64,000 nt of DNA from positions 1 to 64,000 of the forward strand of contig CAZVZG010000006.1 in the NCBI GenBank assembly GCA_964630785.1. The letters run 5' to 3'. Under the pieces are notes generated by a model. That model saw nothing but the letters and a program-made list of their open reading frames with translations. It had not been told where the DNA came from and searched no databases. Position numbers and translations under genes: made by a program. This document shows, one piece after another, positions 45,670-54,579 of this stretch; the first letter of the stretch is position 1, and every line of letters begins with the position of its first letter. Source of the stretch: JADLCX01 sp964630785. Lineage in GTDB: Bacteria > Planctomycetota > Phycisphaerae > Phycisphaerales > UBA1924.

Positions 45670-46971
45670 TTAACATGCTTCCTGGGCCGCCTGCGCGAGA
45701 CCCGATTGGCTTTGCTCCCGCAGCCTCTCATACAACGCCAGCAGTGTTCGCGCCCTCGCCTCCCAGGTAAGCGATTGCCGCACATACCCGGAAGCGAGGC
45801 CGCTCATATCGGCCAGCTCCCGCCGCTCTCTTCGACAATGCTCCAGTTTCGCCTCGAGGTCATTTGTCAGCGCTTCTCGCGAGGTAACCGGCAGGCGAAA
45901 GCCCATCCCGGACGGCACCAAATCTCTCGGACCGCCGTAATCCGCGATCAAGGGTACCGCACCGCTCGCCATGGCCTCTAAGACTGCGCCCCCACCAAAC
46001 TCGCGGATGCTGGGAAACGCAAAAACATGGAAGGTCCGTAGCGAGGCCATGACGTCCTGGTGTGTCAGGCGGCCGTGAAATCGAATGTCCCGCCTTCCCT
46101 TTGCGAGCCCCTCCAACCTCGCACGTTCAGGCCCATCCCCAATGATGTCCAGAATCATCGCTCCGGAGGATCGGTCGGCGACGCGACAAAATGCCTCCAA
46201 CAGAAAATGTACCCCTTTTAGCGGCACCAGCCGCCCTACGAAGCCGACCCGGAGCGGCCCATCCGAGAAGTCGTTCCGATTCGCGACTACCTCCCTCTCA
46301 TAAACAGCATTCTCTGGCAACAGGGTGGCTTTGCTCCTGTGGTGCCCCGCGAGCTCCGACAGGGCAACCCGCGAACCCACGAGAATAGCGGAGGCATAAT
46401 CTCGTGTCGCCCTGTAACCGGGCATGTACCGATGCAACCCCCGAAACCGGCCCAGGCGCTCCCCCTCCCGAGCACGCTCCGCCTCGAACCCCGGAGGCCA
46501 CGGAACGCCACCATTGATCGGACCAAGCACGAAGGGGACCGCCAGGGCCGCGCATCGTTTGGCGAATGAGCTTGCGAAGGCTGGGCTGACGGGTGTAAGT
46601 CGGTGAACAACGTCGAACTGCTTGTTCTGGACGCGTTCGCCGAGGCATTTCCAGGCTCTTTTTTCAAAGAGTGGATAGCTCAACGAGGCGATCAACGAGT
46701 TCAAGGTCCACGCCCGTCCCGTGCCGCGACGCAGGCGTACGCCAAGCCGGTACAACGGCCCAGCGACATCCTCCGTATCGATGAACGTGCATGGCCAAGG
46801 CGGACGGCTCCGAAGAATGGCTTTCTTGTTCCGCACCTGGGTAACAAGATGCACATTCGCAATCCGGGAAAGCGATTCCGCGCCGCGCCACCCGAGAAGC
46901 GGCACACTCGGCCACTCCGGGTTGCACGCTTCGGCCAGAATTAAGATGTTCAATCTTCTTGGATCGGTCAT
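45670..46971 (-). CDS. Glycosyltransferase family 4
   Basis: This 433-residue GT-B enzyme contains ILGPINGGVPWPPG, RVGFVGRLVPLKGVHFLLEAF, IIGDGPERARLEGLA and FPSIREFGGGAVLEAMASGAV, the E-x7-E-like GT4 site. It adds one sugar to the repeat unit. ATG 46971 overlaps the stop of the beta-helix protein as ATGA. It differs from the other GT4 (32339-33634), so the two should use different donors or linkages. Confidence 0.92.
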   Translation of the reverse strand: MTDPRRLNILILAEACNPEWPSVPLLGWRGAESLSRIANVHLVTQVRNKKAILRSRPPWPCTFIDTEDVAGPLYRLGVRLRRGTGRAWTLNSLIASLSYPLFEKRAWKCLGERVQNKQFDVVHRLTPVSPAFASSFAKRCAALAVPFVLGPINGGVPWPPGFEAERAREGERLGRFRGLHRYMPGYRATRDYASAILVGSRVALSELAGHHRSKATLLPENAVYEREVVANRNDFSDGPLRVGFVGRLVPLKGVHFLLEAFCRVADRSSGAMILDIIGDGPERARLEGLAKGRRDIRFHGRLTHQDVMASLRTFHVFAFPSIREFGGGAVLEAMASGAVPLIADYGGPRDLVPSGMGFRLPVTSREALTNDLEAKLEHCRRERRELADMSGLASGYVRQSLTWEARARTLLALYERLREQSQSGLAQAAQEAC

Positions 46972-49900
46972 GGAGGCGGCGGCTCGGGGTAACCGATACC
47001 GGCCCTGAAGTACGTGCCGACCGACGGGGCCCAAAGGCGGGCGTCCCAGTCGAGACGCCGTTGTTCGCGAGCCAAGCCAAGGAACGTTTCGGCATCGCCT
47101 TCCACGTCCAGGACGTCCTGCAGATAGTTGGTGATCGAAACGGACGGATCGACCAGATCTGCCTCGGCTAGGACGGACGTCGTGTCCGGAACGGCGTTCC
47201 GCCAGGACTCGAACGACATGGTGGTGCTACCAATCCGCATCAAGGAGCCTACGGGGTGGTTTGGCGCCCAATACCGATTGTTTCGGAAGGCGACAGCGCC
47301 GATGTTCGTCGCATCGTCAACCGCCACTAGGGGCCTGCCGCCGCCCTGACTCTGCAGCACGTTGCGCTCGAAGACAATCCCCGACAACTGCGCCGCACTT
47401 CCGTTCAGAAGCACCGAACCATTCCAATTAATAATCGCATTGTCGCATATAGTAATATTATGATTGCCATCGCCTTGGCTCCCATCAAGATGGACCGCAA
47501 TTGGCGATGTGGATATCCCTTGGTCTTTGATTATATTATATTGAAACACGCCACTACTGAGATAAAGCATGTCAACGCCAAACCCACGCGGTGCACCGAC
47601 ATCCATATCCCTTCCTTCTACGACAACGTTGTACTTTGCAACCGCCGATATGGGAGATGTCGGGTCGTGCCCGCCGCCGTCCGCGCCGCCCGTACCGAGC
47701 AGGAAGCCGATCGGGTCTCGGACGAAGAGGCTGTTCGTGATCGTGCCACCCGGTCGCAATTGCGCACCGTGGCTGCTGGCTCTTGCCGATATTATGTTCA
47801 TGATGTTGACGTTAGTACAGTCGACCTGTATGTAAATATTGTGATTGAAAATAGTGGGTGGATCGACGCCTTCCTTCCAGCCATTGTGATCAAACGTGCA
47901 GCCATCGACCTGAAGGCCGTCCACGCGGGATGCAAACATTCCCTGGGAATGGCTAGACATCGAATATGAATCAAGCAACAAACACCGATTGATGCGGACC
48001 GCATCTACGCGTCCGGTAAAGCCTTGGATAGAAATATTGTTGCAATACCCTTCGATCAGACAGTCTTCGAGAAGGACATTTCCGCCCGCGTCGATCCAGC
48101 GGAATCCTGTCGGCGATTCGGACGTACGCAAATTGGGAAGCATGTGAAGGCCGGCGATGGCAATGAAATCAATCCGTGGGGGTGATCCGCCGCCGCCGCT
48201 TCTGGAAAATCCGTCGCCTACCCCAGTCCGGAGTGTCGGTCGGTCGAGCGCGGCGCCGTACGTGGCGACAATCATCTTCTCTGACGGAGAGCGGCCGCTC
48301 TTTATCCAGTGTCCGAGCGACTCATCCCACACATCTCCACGTTTGAGCAACATCCAGTCGGGGTACGTATGACGAAGCAGCGCAAACCCCGCCGCGATCG
48401 TCCTCTTCGCCGTCCCCCTGCTCAGCCCATCGTTCGCATCGTTCCCCTCGCTCGAGCTCACGTACACGATCCGCGTGTCGGCGCTCGGCGTGAACTGGGT
48501 CCACCCGCTGGCCACGAACGCGCCTATCCAGCCCGTCGGCGTGGACGAGCCCGATGAGTTGACCGCCTTGACGCGGTACTTGTGGTCGCCGCCCCAGGCG
48601 TGCATGGTGGCGCCCTCGGCGTCGCCGGCGACCTGCATGGTCGGCGTCGTCATCCAAACGCCGTCGATGTCCTTGAACTGGTGCTCGATCTGGATCGAGG
48701 TTGCGTTGCCGGTTGACGGCGGCGTCCATGAGAGTTCCACGTCGCGTTCGTTGTTCATGTCCGCGGCCGCGAGCCCGGTCGGGGCGCTGGGGGCCGTGTC
48801 GGAGATGGTCACGGTGGACCATCCGCTGAATCCGGTCTGGGCGCCGTCTCCGGCAACGGCACGCACACGGTAGGCGAACGTGCCCGCGCCGCAGGGGTCG
48901 ATGTAGTTGGTGACCGTGCCGCTCACGGATTTCAGGCCCGTGCTGAAGGCCGGCGTTCGCTCGATCTGGAACGTCGCGGCCGCGGCCTGCTGGACCGTCC
49001 AGCTCACGCGGGCCGTGCGGTTGCCGATGTCGGTGGCGGTGACGTTGCCGGGCACGCCGGGGCCGCTGGGGCCCTGGGCGGCGATGGTGATCTGCACCCA
49101 ATCGCCGGCCGCGGCGTTGCCGTTGCCCGAATCGGCCAGCACGCGAAACTGGAACGTGCCGGGCCCGGTGAGCACGGCCGCGTCGGTGCGGCCTTGCACA
49201 GCCGTAACGACCATTGGGCTCGACCACCCGGCCGAGGTGTCGTAGGTCCGCTTCTCGATTTTGTACGTGACGCCGGGCTCGGCGGGGCCGTCCCAGGTGA
49301 GGTCAACGTGCAGGTGGTTTCCTCGATCGGTCGCGACCAGGCCGGTCGGTGCCGCCGCGGGCTGGCCGTTTTCGGCGGCCCATCCGGTCTCGTCAAGCAC
49401 GCCGCCGCTGTCGCCGTCGCCACCGAGCGCGGCGGTCGGATTAGTGACGCCGGTGCGCGGCGGGTTGGCCGCGAGCTTGACGGGGGTGGCCTCGTCGAAC
49501 CGCGGCTCGGAGCGAGCCGTCACGGGCGAACCCGCGCCGCGAGCGGTGGCGGATTGTCCGCCACCACCGCCGCCCTTACCGCCACCGCCCCCACCACTAC
49601 CACCACCTCCCCCCCCACCGCCGTGCGCGAAGGATCGACCGCCGCCGCCGCCTCCGCCACCCGCGCCGCCGCTCGAGCGACCAGCGCGACCACTGCCGCG
49701 GCCGGGCGCTGGGGCGCCTTCGCCGCCCTGAGCGTTCTCCGGGACGATCACCGCGCCGTCGGGAGTCTCGGTCGCCGGGTCGCCGGGCAGAGCCACCGGT
49801 TTCATCACGAAGCGGACCGTGAAGCTGCCGTCAGGCAGGCGGACCAGTTCCTGAGTCATCACCGTCGGGCCCGGCGCGGCAGACGCGGGCGCGGCCTGGG

Positions 49901-50009
49901 CTTTGGACGGCGAAGAGTTCTCGCCACTGGCCGCCCACGCGGCACCTGCAGCGATCACAGCCAGCACTACGGCGGCGATGGGCTTGATAACACTCATCGG
50001 ATTCGACAT
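46968..50009 (-). CDS. Secreted Fn3 and parallel beta-helix protein
   Basis: This 1013-residue protein starts at ATG 50009 behind GGGGGAA. It has a signal peptide (to about residue 27), an almost pure Gly/Ser segment at 115-155, and three fibronectin-type III-like domains at about 215-310, 315-405 and 410-505 (APTGLVATDRG, VPGNVTATDIG, APTGLAAADMN). The start YVSSSEGNDANDGLSRG near 535 begins a right-handed parallel beta-helix of the kind found in polysaccharide lyases and epimerases; it continues to the C-terminus. Position in the operon suggests it binds or modifies the glycan. The beta-helix half has clearly lower GC than the rest. No sorting tail is present. Confidence 0.9.
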   Translation of the reverse strand: MSNPMSVIKPIAAVVLAVIAAGAAWAASGENSSPSKAQAAPASAAPGPTVMTQELVRLPDGSFTVRFVMKPVALPGDPATETPDGAVIVPENAQGGEGAPAPGRGSGRAGRSSGGAGGGGGGGGRSFAHGGGGGGGGSGGGGGGKGGGGGGQSATARGAGSPVTARSEPRFDEATPVKLAANPPRTGVTNPTAALGGDGDSGGVLDETGWAAENGQPAAAPTGLVATDRGNHLHVDLTWDGPAEPGVTYKIEKRTYDTSAGWSSPMVVTAVQGRTDAAVLTGPGTFQFRVLADSGNGNAAAGDWVQITIAAQGPSGPGVPGNVTATDIGNRTARVSWTVQQAAAATFQIERTPAFSTGLKSVSGTVTNYIDPCGAGTFAYRVRAVAGDGAQTGFSGWSTVTISDTAPSAPTGLAAADMNNERDVELSWTPPSTGNATSIQIEHQFKDIDGVWMTTPTMQVAGDAEGATMHAWGGDHKYRVKAVNSSGSSTPTGWIGAFVASGWTQFTPSADTRIVYVSSSEGNDANDGLSRGTAKRTIAAGFALLRHTYPDWMLLKRGDVWDESLGHWIKSGRSPSEKMIVATYGAALDRPTLRTGVGDGFSRSGGGGSPPRIDFIAIAGLHMLPNLRTSESPTGFRWIDAGGNVLLEDCLIEGYCNNISIQGFTGRVDAVRINRCLLLDSYSMSSHSQGMFASRVDGLQVDGCTFDHNGWKEGVDPPTIFNHNIYIQVDCTNVNIMNIISARASSHGAQLRPGGTITNSLFVRDPIGFLLGTGGADGGGHDPTSPISAVAKYNVVVEGRDMDVGAPRGFGVDMLYLSSGVFQYNIIKDQGISTSPIAVHLDGSQGDGNHNITICDNAIINWNGSVLLNGSAAQLSGIVFERNVLQSQGGGRPLVAVDDATNIGAVAFRNNRYWAPNHPVGSLMRIGSTTMSFESWRNAVPDTTSVLAEADLVDPSVSITNYLQDVLDVEGDAETFLGLAREQRRLDWDARLWAPSVGTYFRAGIGYPEPPPP

Positions 50010-50324
50010 GGCGGTTCCCCCGGAGGCGACCCTCCGGTGGGGATAGTCGGACAACCCGTGATCGCTCTCGAACGGCCGACCGGCAATCCGCACCAGCCGC
50101 GACGCGAGTGACCACCCAGCCCGAACCGCCCCACGTCCGGGAACCAGACGCGGAACGATAGCGGCGAGGTGCCCAGTTCGGTCACTCGAATACCAACCAT
50201 TTCAGGGGGTCGAACCGAGCGAAGCGCGGGGCTCCGCCTTGGTCAACTGCGCACGCATTGCGCAGAGACACCTTGCTGCGACCACGCTCGACGTCTCATC
50301 GAGCCGATTGGCCACCGGACTTTC
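50010..50324 (-). promoter_or_regulatory. Long leader between NusG-like gene and the polysaccharide run
   Basis: These 315 bases carry no supported gene. On the transcribed strand they contain a stop-codon-spanning hairpin (GGACT/AGTCC, 50317-50331), a perfect 7-bp hairpin CTGCGCA/TGCGCAG (50247-50265) and CCGGAGG/CCTCCGG (50020-50037) just before the ribosome site of the next gene. In RfaH/UpxY-type operons an antiterminator acts through such leaders; here an ops-like element is not identified, so this is a candidate only. Confidence 0.5.
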
Positions 50325-50879
50325 CTAGTCCGCACGTTGAAGGAGTCCGTGGTCGATTTCCAAAACCGCGGCCCGGTTGATCAGGTGGACTCCCAGCAAG
50401 AGACGATCGTGCGTGCCTAATCGTTCGACGATTCCACGCAGTCCCTTGAATGGGCCCGCCGTAACTTCCACATGATCGCCGGCCTCGATGGTTCCCGACA
50501 CTGTGAGCACGGCACCCCGATCAAGAGCCAGACGAATAGCCGCAAGTTCTTTGTCCAGCAGCACTTGGTCCTTGACTTTGATGACGCTGGCCACGCGCCC
50601 GGTGCGATCGGCTTGGATCGCCTGTTCGAGCGATCCCCGGAGGAACAGATATCCCGAAAACAGGGGGAGTTCTACCCGAAACTTCCGCTTGCCGTAATAC
50701 CGCACGGTCTGTTGGAGTGGCAGAAAGTGCTCCAGCCCGCGATCGGAAAGGTCCTGGGCGAGGGCCTTCTCCTGGCGCGGGCGGGTGTGCAGGACCCACC
50801 ACAGGGTTGCCGTTGCACCCGCGACGGGCGGCTCGGAGAGCGCGACGGACGGAGACTGAAAACTCGATTCGTTCGGCAC
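50325..50879 (-). CDS. NusG/RfaH-like transcription antitermination factor
   Basis: This 184-residue protein has an NGN domain (WWVLHTRPRQEKALAQDLSD, ending LFSGYLFLRGS) and a C-terminal KOW-type domain (GDHVEVTAGPFKGLRGIVER). Specialised NusG paralogues such as RfaH, UpxY and LoaP keep RNA polymerase going in long polysaccharide operons. I start at GTG 50879 because it has AGGA upstream and gives a normal length; a longer frame reaches 51143 but overlaps rfbB. It lies inside the run, after the rhamnose genes and directly before the leader at 50010-50324. Confidence 0.9.
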   Translation of the reverse strand: MPNESSFQSPSVALSEPPVAGATATLWWVLHTRPRQEKALAQDLSDRGLEHFLPLQQTVRYYGKRKFRVELPLFSGYLFLRGSLEQAIQADRTGRVASVIKVKDQVLLDKELAAIRLALDRGAVLTVSGTIEAGDHVEVTAGPFKGLRGIVERLGTHDRLLLGVHLINRAAVLEIDHGLLQRAD

Positions 50880-51001
50880 GATCGCGGGTCCTGATGCTGG
50901 GTCCAACGCCGCGTCCTGCGGGCGGATGCCGTGGAGGAACGGTATTCCCGTGAGTTCGCCGGGGCACGCTGCGTCACGACTCGGTGCGTGCACGGCGTGC
51001 C

Positions 51002-52033
51002 TCAACCGCGGGCGCCGTACTGACGCTCGTAGTACTCGCGATAAGCGCCGGACTTGACACGCTCCCACCACTCGCGGTTGGCGCGGTACCAATCGATGGT
51101 CTGCACGAGGGCGTCCGGCCACGCTGACCGCGACGGTCGCCATCCGAGTTGCTCCGTGATCTTCCGGGTGTTGACGGCGTAGCGGCGGTCGTGGCCGGGC
51201 CGATCAGGCACGTACTTGATCGAGTCCTCGCCCTTGCCCATGAGCTTGAGGATGGTGTGGGTGAGTTCGAGGTTGGATCGCTCGTTCTCGCCGCCGATGT
51301 TGTAGACCTCGCCGGCCGCTCCCTTTTCGAGCACGGTGAGGATGGCCTCGCAGTGATCGTCGACATGCAGCCAGTCGCGGACGTTGAGGCCGTCTCCGTA
51401 GAGCGGGACGGGCAAGCCCTCGATCAGGTTTGTCACAAAGAGCGGGATCACCTTCTCGGGGAACTGGTACGGGCCGAAGTTGTTCGAGCAGCGGGTTGTC
51501 ACCACGTTCATCTTGAATGTGCGGTGATAGGCCCGCACGAGCAGGTCGGCCGCGGCCTTGCTCGCCGCGTACGGGCTGTTCGGGGCCAGGGCCGTATCTT
51601 CGGTGAAGTGCAGGTCGGGGCGGTCCAGCGGGAGAGACCCGTACACCTCGTCCGTCGAGACGTAGGCCAACCGGCCCGGCCATTTCCCGCCGCCGGCCCT
51701 CCTGCACGCGTCGAGCACGGTCTGCGTTCCCAGCGTGTTGCTCACCACGAACGGCCGGGAGTCCATGATCGAGCGGTCCACGTGGCTTTCCGCGGCCATG
51801 TGCACGACCGCATCGGCCTGTTCGACCAGCGGCAGGATCGTGCCCAGGTCGCACACGTCGCCCTTGACGAACGAATACCGCGGGTCCCGGTCGATGCCGC
51901 GCAGGTTCTCGAGGTTCCCTGAGTAACTCAGCACGTCGAGGTTGGTGATGCGCCATTTCGGGCGAGTGCGCAGCACAAACCGCACGAAGTTCGACCCGAT
52001 AAAACCCGCTCCTCCCGTCAGCAGCAAGTGCAT
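51002..52033 (-). CDS. rfbB: dTDP-glucose 4,6-dehydratase
   Basis: This 343-residue SDR enzyme removes water from dTDP-glucose to form dTDP-4-keto-6-deoxyglucose, the second step of dTDP-rhamnose synthesis. Motifs are LLLTGGAGFIGSNFVRFVL, AAESHVDRSI, STDEVYGSLP and the catalytic YAASKAAAD. ATG 52033 is preceded by GGAAGGG. It sits with the rfbA, rfbC-like and rfbD genes, so the whole pathway is encoded together. Confidence 0.96.
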   Translation of the reverse strand: MHLLLTGGAGFIGSNFVRFVLRTRPKWRITNLDVLSYSGNLENLRGIDRDPRYSFVKGDVCDLGTILPLVEQADAVVHMAAESHVDRSIMDSRPFVVSNTLGTQTVLDACRRAGGGKWPGRLAYVSTDEVYGSLPLDRPDLHFTEDTALAPNSPYAASKAAADLLVRAYHRTFKMNVVTTRCSNNFGPYQFPEKVIPLFVTNLIEGLPVPLYGDGLNVRDWLHVDDHCEAILTVLEKGAAGEVYNIGGENERSNLELTHTILKLMGKGEDSIKYVPDRPGHDRRYAVNTRKITEQLGWRPSRSAWPDALVQTIDWYRANREWWERVKSGAYREYYERQYGARG

Positions 52034-52137
52034 GAGGCGGTATCCCTTCCACGGCGGCGGGCCCGGCACACGGCCCGATTGGTTGCGTGACTCAGAGACT
52101 ATCGGGCGTTCGGGCTTGGGACCTTTCCCGGGCTTGC

Positions 52138-52986
52138 TTATTCAAGGCGCGACAGCACGTCGCTCAACTGCTCCCGCCACGCGGCCCGCGGGCCGATGAT
52201 CGATTCCGTCCGTGAGATGTCCAGCACGCTGTACGCGGGCCGGACGGCCGGTCGCGGATACTCCGTGGACGTGCAAGGTTCGACGCGACACGACGGGTTG
52301 ACGGCCGCGGCAATGGATGTCGCGAAGTCGAACCAGGTCGCCTCGCCACCATCGGTGACGTGAAAGACGCCCCTTGCGCCCGCCCGGACTAGGTCCAGAG
52401 TGGCCGCCGCCAGATGCTCGGAGGAGGTCGGGCGGCCTCGCTGATCCCTGACGACCCGGAGCTCGCTCTTTTCGCGGGCGGCGCGGGCGATCGTCCGAAC
52501 GAAGTTCTTGCCCCAGGGCGCGTAGAGCCAACTGGTGCGGAGAACCATCGCCCTGAGTCCTTCTTCGCGAGCTTCGGCGATGCAATGTTCGCCCACCGCC
52601 TTGCTGCGCCCATAGGCGTTCACAGGGTTGATGGGTGCATCGACCGGGTACGGTCGGGCGCCGCGGCCGTCGAACACGTAGTCGGTGCTATAGTGAACGA
52701 GCGCCGCACCGTGGCGCAGGCACGCTTTCGCCAGGTCGCCGACGGCCTCGCCGTTGATCCGGGTAGCCCCGGATTCATCGGACTCGGCTCCGTCAACATC
52801 CGTCCACGCCGCGCAGTTGATGACCAGCGAGTGACCCGGAACGGCCGCGTCGATGGTGCCCGGGTTCAACAGGTCCAGTTCGGCCCGCGTCGGAGCGTCG
52901 AAGGAATGGCCGCGGGATTGCAACACCGACCGGACGGCCCGCCCCAGCATACCGCCGCCGCCGATGACGAGAATCGATCCGAGCAC
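52138..52986 (-). CDS. rfbD: dTDP-4-dehydrorhamnose reductase
   Basis: This 282-residue enzyme reduces dTDP-4-keto-L-rhamnose to dTDP-L-rhamnose. The Rossmann motif ILVIGGGGMLGRAV, NCAAWTDVDGAE, YSTDYVFDG and YGRSKAVGE match RfbD/RmlD. It starts at GTG 52986, with GGAG upstream. It is separated from rfbB by about 100 bases, the one larger gap in this block. Confidence 0.95.
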   Translation of the reverse strand: MLGSILVIGGGGMLGRAVRSVLQSRGHSFDAPTRAELDLLNPGTIDAAVPGHSLVINCAAWTDVDGAESDESGATRINGEAVGDLAKACLRHGAALVHYSTDYVFDGRGARPYPVDAPINPVNAYGRSKAVGEHCIAEAREEGLRAMVLRTSWLYAPWGKNFVRTIARAAREKSELRVVRDQRGRPTSSEHLAAATLDLVRAGARGVFHVTDGGEATWFDFATSIAAAVNPSCRVEPCTSTEYPRPAVRPAYSVLDISRTESIIGPRAAWREQLSDVLSRLE

Positions 52987-53004
52987 GAGATGGTCACTCC
53001 GGGT

Positions 53005-53505
53005 TCAACCGTGCCGTACGTGCCAGGGGAAGCCGGGGACGCTGTCGTAGGCACGCCGCTCTTCGTCCGGTGATGCGGGGTTGTACGCGTGCGTGACGTA
53101 GTAGAGCAGACCGGCCGGCACGTCCCCGACCGTCGCGGCGCCGTGCCACAGCGGAGGCGGGATGATGAGCACCCCCGGACGCTTTTCCCCGATCACCGCC
53201 AGCCACGACTTGCCGTCGCTCTCGCGGCAGATTCCGACTTTGATGTGGCCGTTGAGACAGACCCAGAAATCCGTTTGCAGACGGTGCCGGTGCCAGGCCT
53301 TGATGACGCCGGGGTAGGTGACGGAATAGTTGACCTGCCCCTCCGAAGTCATCACGCCCTGGAGTTGGTTCATCAACGACCAACCACGATCATCGGTGAA
53401 GATCGCGGCGGGAACGAACACAGGCTCCTGCCCTTCGATCGCCGCGGCGAACGCCTTGGGGAGAGGCTCCTGGACGGTCTTAGGCGAGGTAGGAGGAGGG
53501 TTCAT
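53005..53505 (-). CDS. dTDP-4-dehydrorhamnose 3,5-epimerase-like cupin
   Basis: This 166-residue RmlC-type double-stranded beta-helix protein has VIKAWHRHRLQTDFWV and HGAATVGDVPAGLLYYVTHA. In typical RmlC the first region reads R-G-x-H-x-Q and the protein is about 180 residues; the KAWHRH version belongs to a divergent subgroup often annotated as 3,5-epimerase. Placed between rfbA and rfbD it probably supplies the missing rhamnose step, although a sugar-isomerase or carbohydrate-binding role is possible. ATG 53505 has AGGAGG upstream. Confidence 0.78.
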   Translation of the reverse strand: MNPPPTSPKTVQEPLPKAFAAAIEGQEPVFVPAAIFTDDRGWSLMNQLQGVMTSEGQVNYSVTYPGVIKAWHRHRLQTDFWVCLNGHIKVGICRESDGKSWLAVIGEKRPGVLIIPPPLWHGAATVGDVPAGLLYYVTHAYNPASPDEERRAYDSVPGFPWHVRHG

Positions 53506-53551
53506 GCGGGTAGGCCGGGGATGGTGTTACTCGGATGGGCAATGGTGAGGG

Positions 53552-54352
53552 TCACGGCTCGGCCGAAGCCGGTGCGGCCTGGCGAAAGAGCGGTGGCTTG
53601 CCCGCTTCGAGGTCCACGTGGTTGGCGCCGCTGTCTGCAACCATCCGCGAGGCGCGGTGGAGGCTTTCGACCGTGCCGGCGTCGGTCCACCAGCCCTCGA
53701 GGATGCCGTACGTCAACTCCCCCGCCTCCAGGTACGCATTGTTCACGTCGGTGATCTCAAGCTCGTTGCGCCGACTGGGCTTGAGCGTGCGGCAGATGTC
53801 GAAGACCCGGAAGTCGTAGAAGTAGATCCCCGTCACGGCGTGGTTCGACGCGGGGTTGCTCGGCTTCTCGACGATGCGGGTGATCTTGCCGCGCGGCGGC
53901 GCATCGGAGAGCTCGGCTACGCCGAACCGCTCCGGGTCGGGCACTTCCTTGAGCAGGATCTTGGCCCCCGCGCTCTGCGTGAAGAAATCGCCCGCGGCCC
54001 GCTTGATGTTGCCCTCGATGATGTTGTCGCCCAGGACGACGCAGATCTTGCCGCCGTCGGCGAACTCTTCGGCGAGTTTGAGCGCATCGGCGATCCCGCC
54101 CTCGCCCTCCTGGTAGGCATACTCCAGGTGATGGATGCCCAACTGCTTGCCGTTGCGGAGTAGTTTCAGGAAGTCGCCGGCGTGCTCGCCGCCGGTCACG
54201 ATCAGGATGTCCTTGATCCCGGCGTTGAGCAGTGTCTGGATTGGGTAGTAGATCATCGGCCGGTCGTAGACCGGGAGCAGGTGCTTGTTGGTGACCAGCG
54301 TGAGCGGGCGGAGCCGCGAGCCCAAGCCACCGGCGAGGATAATGCCCTTCAT
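53552..54352 (-). CDS. rfbA: Glucose-1-phosphate thymidylyltransferase
   Basis: This 266-residue enzyme converts glucose 1-phosphate and dTTP to dTDP-glucose, the first step of dTDP-rhamnose synthesis. It contains KGIILAGGLGSRLRPLT, the dTTP-specific area YQEGEGGIADALKLAE, VVLGDNIIEG and VEKPSNPASNHAVTGIYF. ATG 54352 lies 9 bases after GGAGG. It is the first gene of the minus-strand run and faces the GH2 gene across 227 bases. Confidence 0.95.
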   Translation of the reverse strand: MKGIILAGGLGSRLRPLTLVTNKHLLPVYDRPMIYYPIQTLLNAGIKDILIVTGGEHAGDFLKLLRNGKQLGIHHLEYAYQEGEGGIADALKLAEEFADGGKICVVLGDNIIEGNIKRAAGDFFTQSAGAKILLKEVPDPERFGVAELSDAPPRGKITRIVEKPSNPASNHAVTGIYFYDFRVFDICRTLKPSRRNELEITDVNNAYLEAGELTYGILEGWWTDAGTVESLHRASRMVADSGANHVDLEAGKPPLFRQAAPASAEP

Positions 54353-54579
54353 TGGTCGGGACCTCCAAACACATGGTATCGGACGTCTGGACCGGTCGCC
54401 GTGGTTCAAGCCGCGGATCTCGCCAAGAAACAGTGTCCGGGGCAGCACAGCCGATCGACTCGTGGCGACCTCTCGCGGCGGCGCCGCGCTCGGGAGCGCC
54501 CCATTCAGTCCCAATCCCGAACAAGCGCAACGCTCGTGACGGGTGTGCGGTAAACTGCCCGCAACTCGGGGATCGCCCA
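54353..54579. other. Divergent promoter region of rfbA and GH2 gene
   Basis: These 227 bases should contain the promoter of the whole polysaccharide run on the minus strand and that of the glycosidase on the plus strand. I see no convincing -35/-10 pair; TTGAAC occurs on the minus strand near 54405 without a well-spaced -10. Confidence 0.4.

Noticed and set aside
49994..50200. Possible leader peptide of 68 codons between the NusG-like gene and the Fn3 gene.
   Set aside because: Composition is typical of random GC-rich frames, and it overlaps the start of the Fn3 gene; nothing supports translation.
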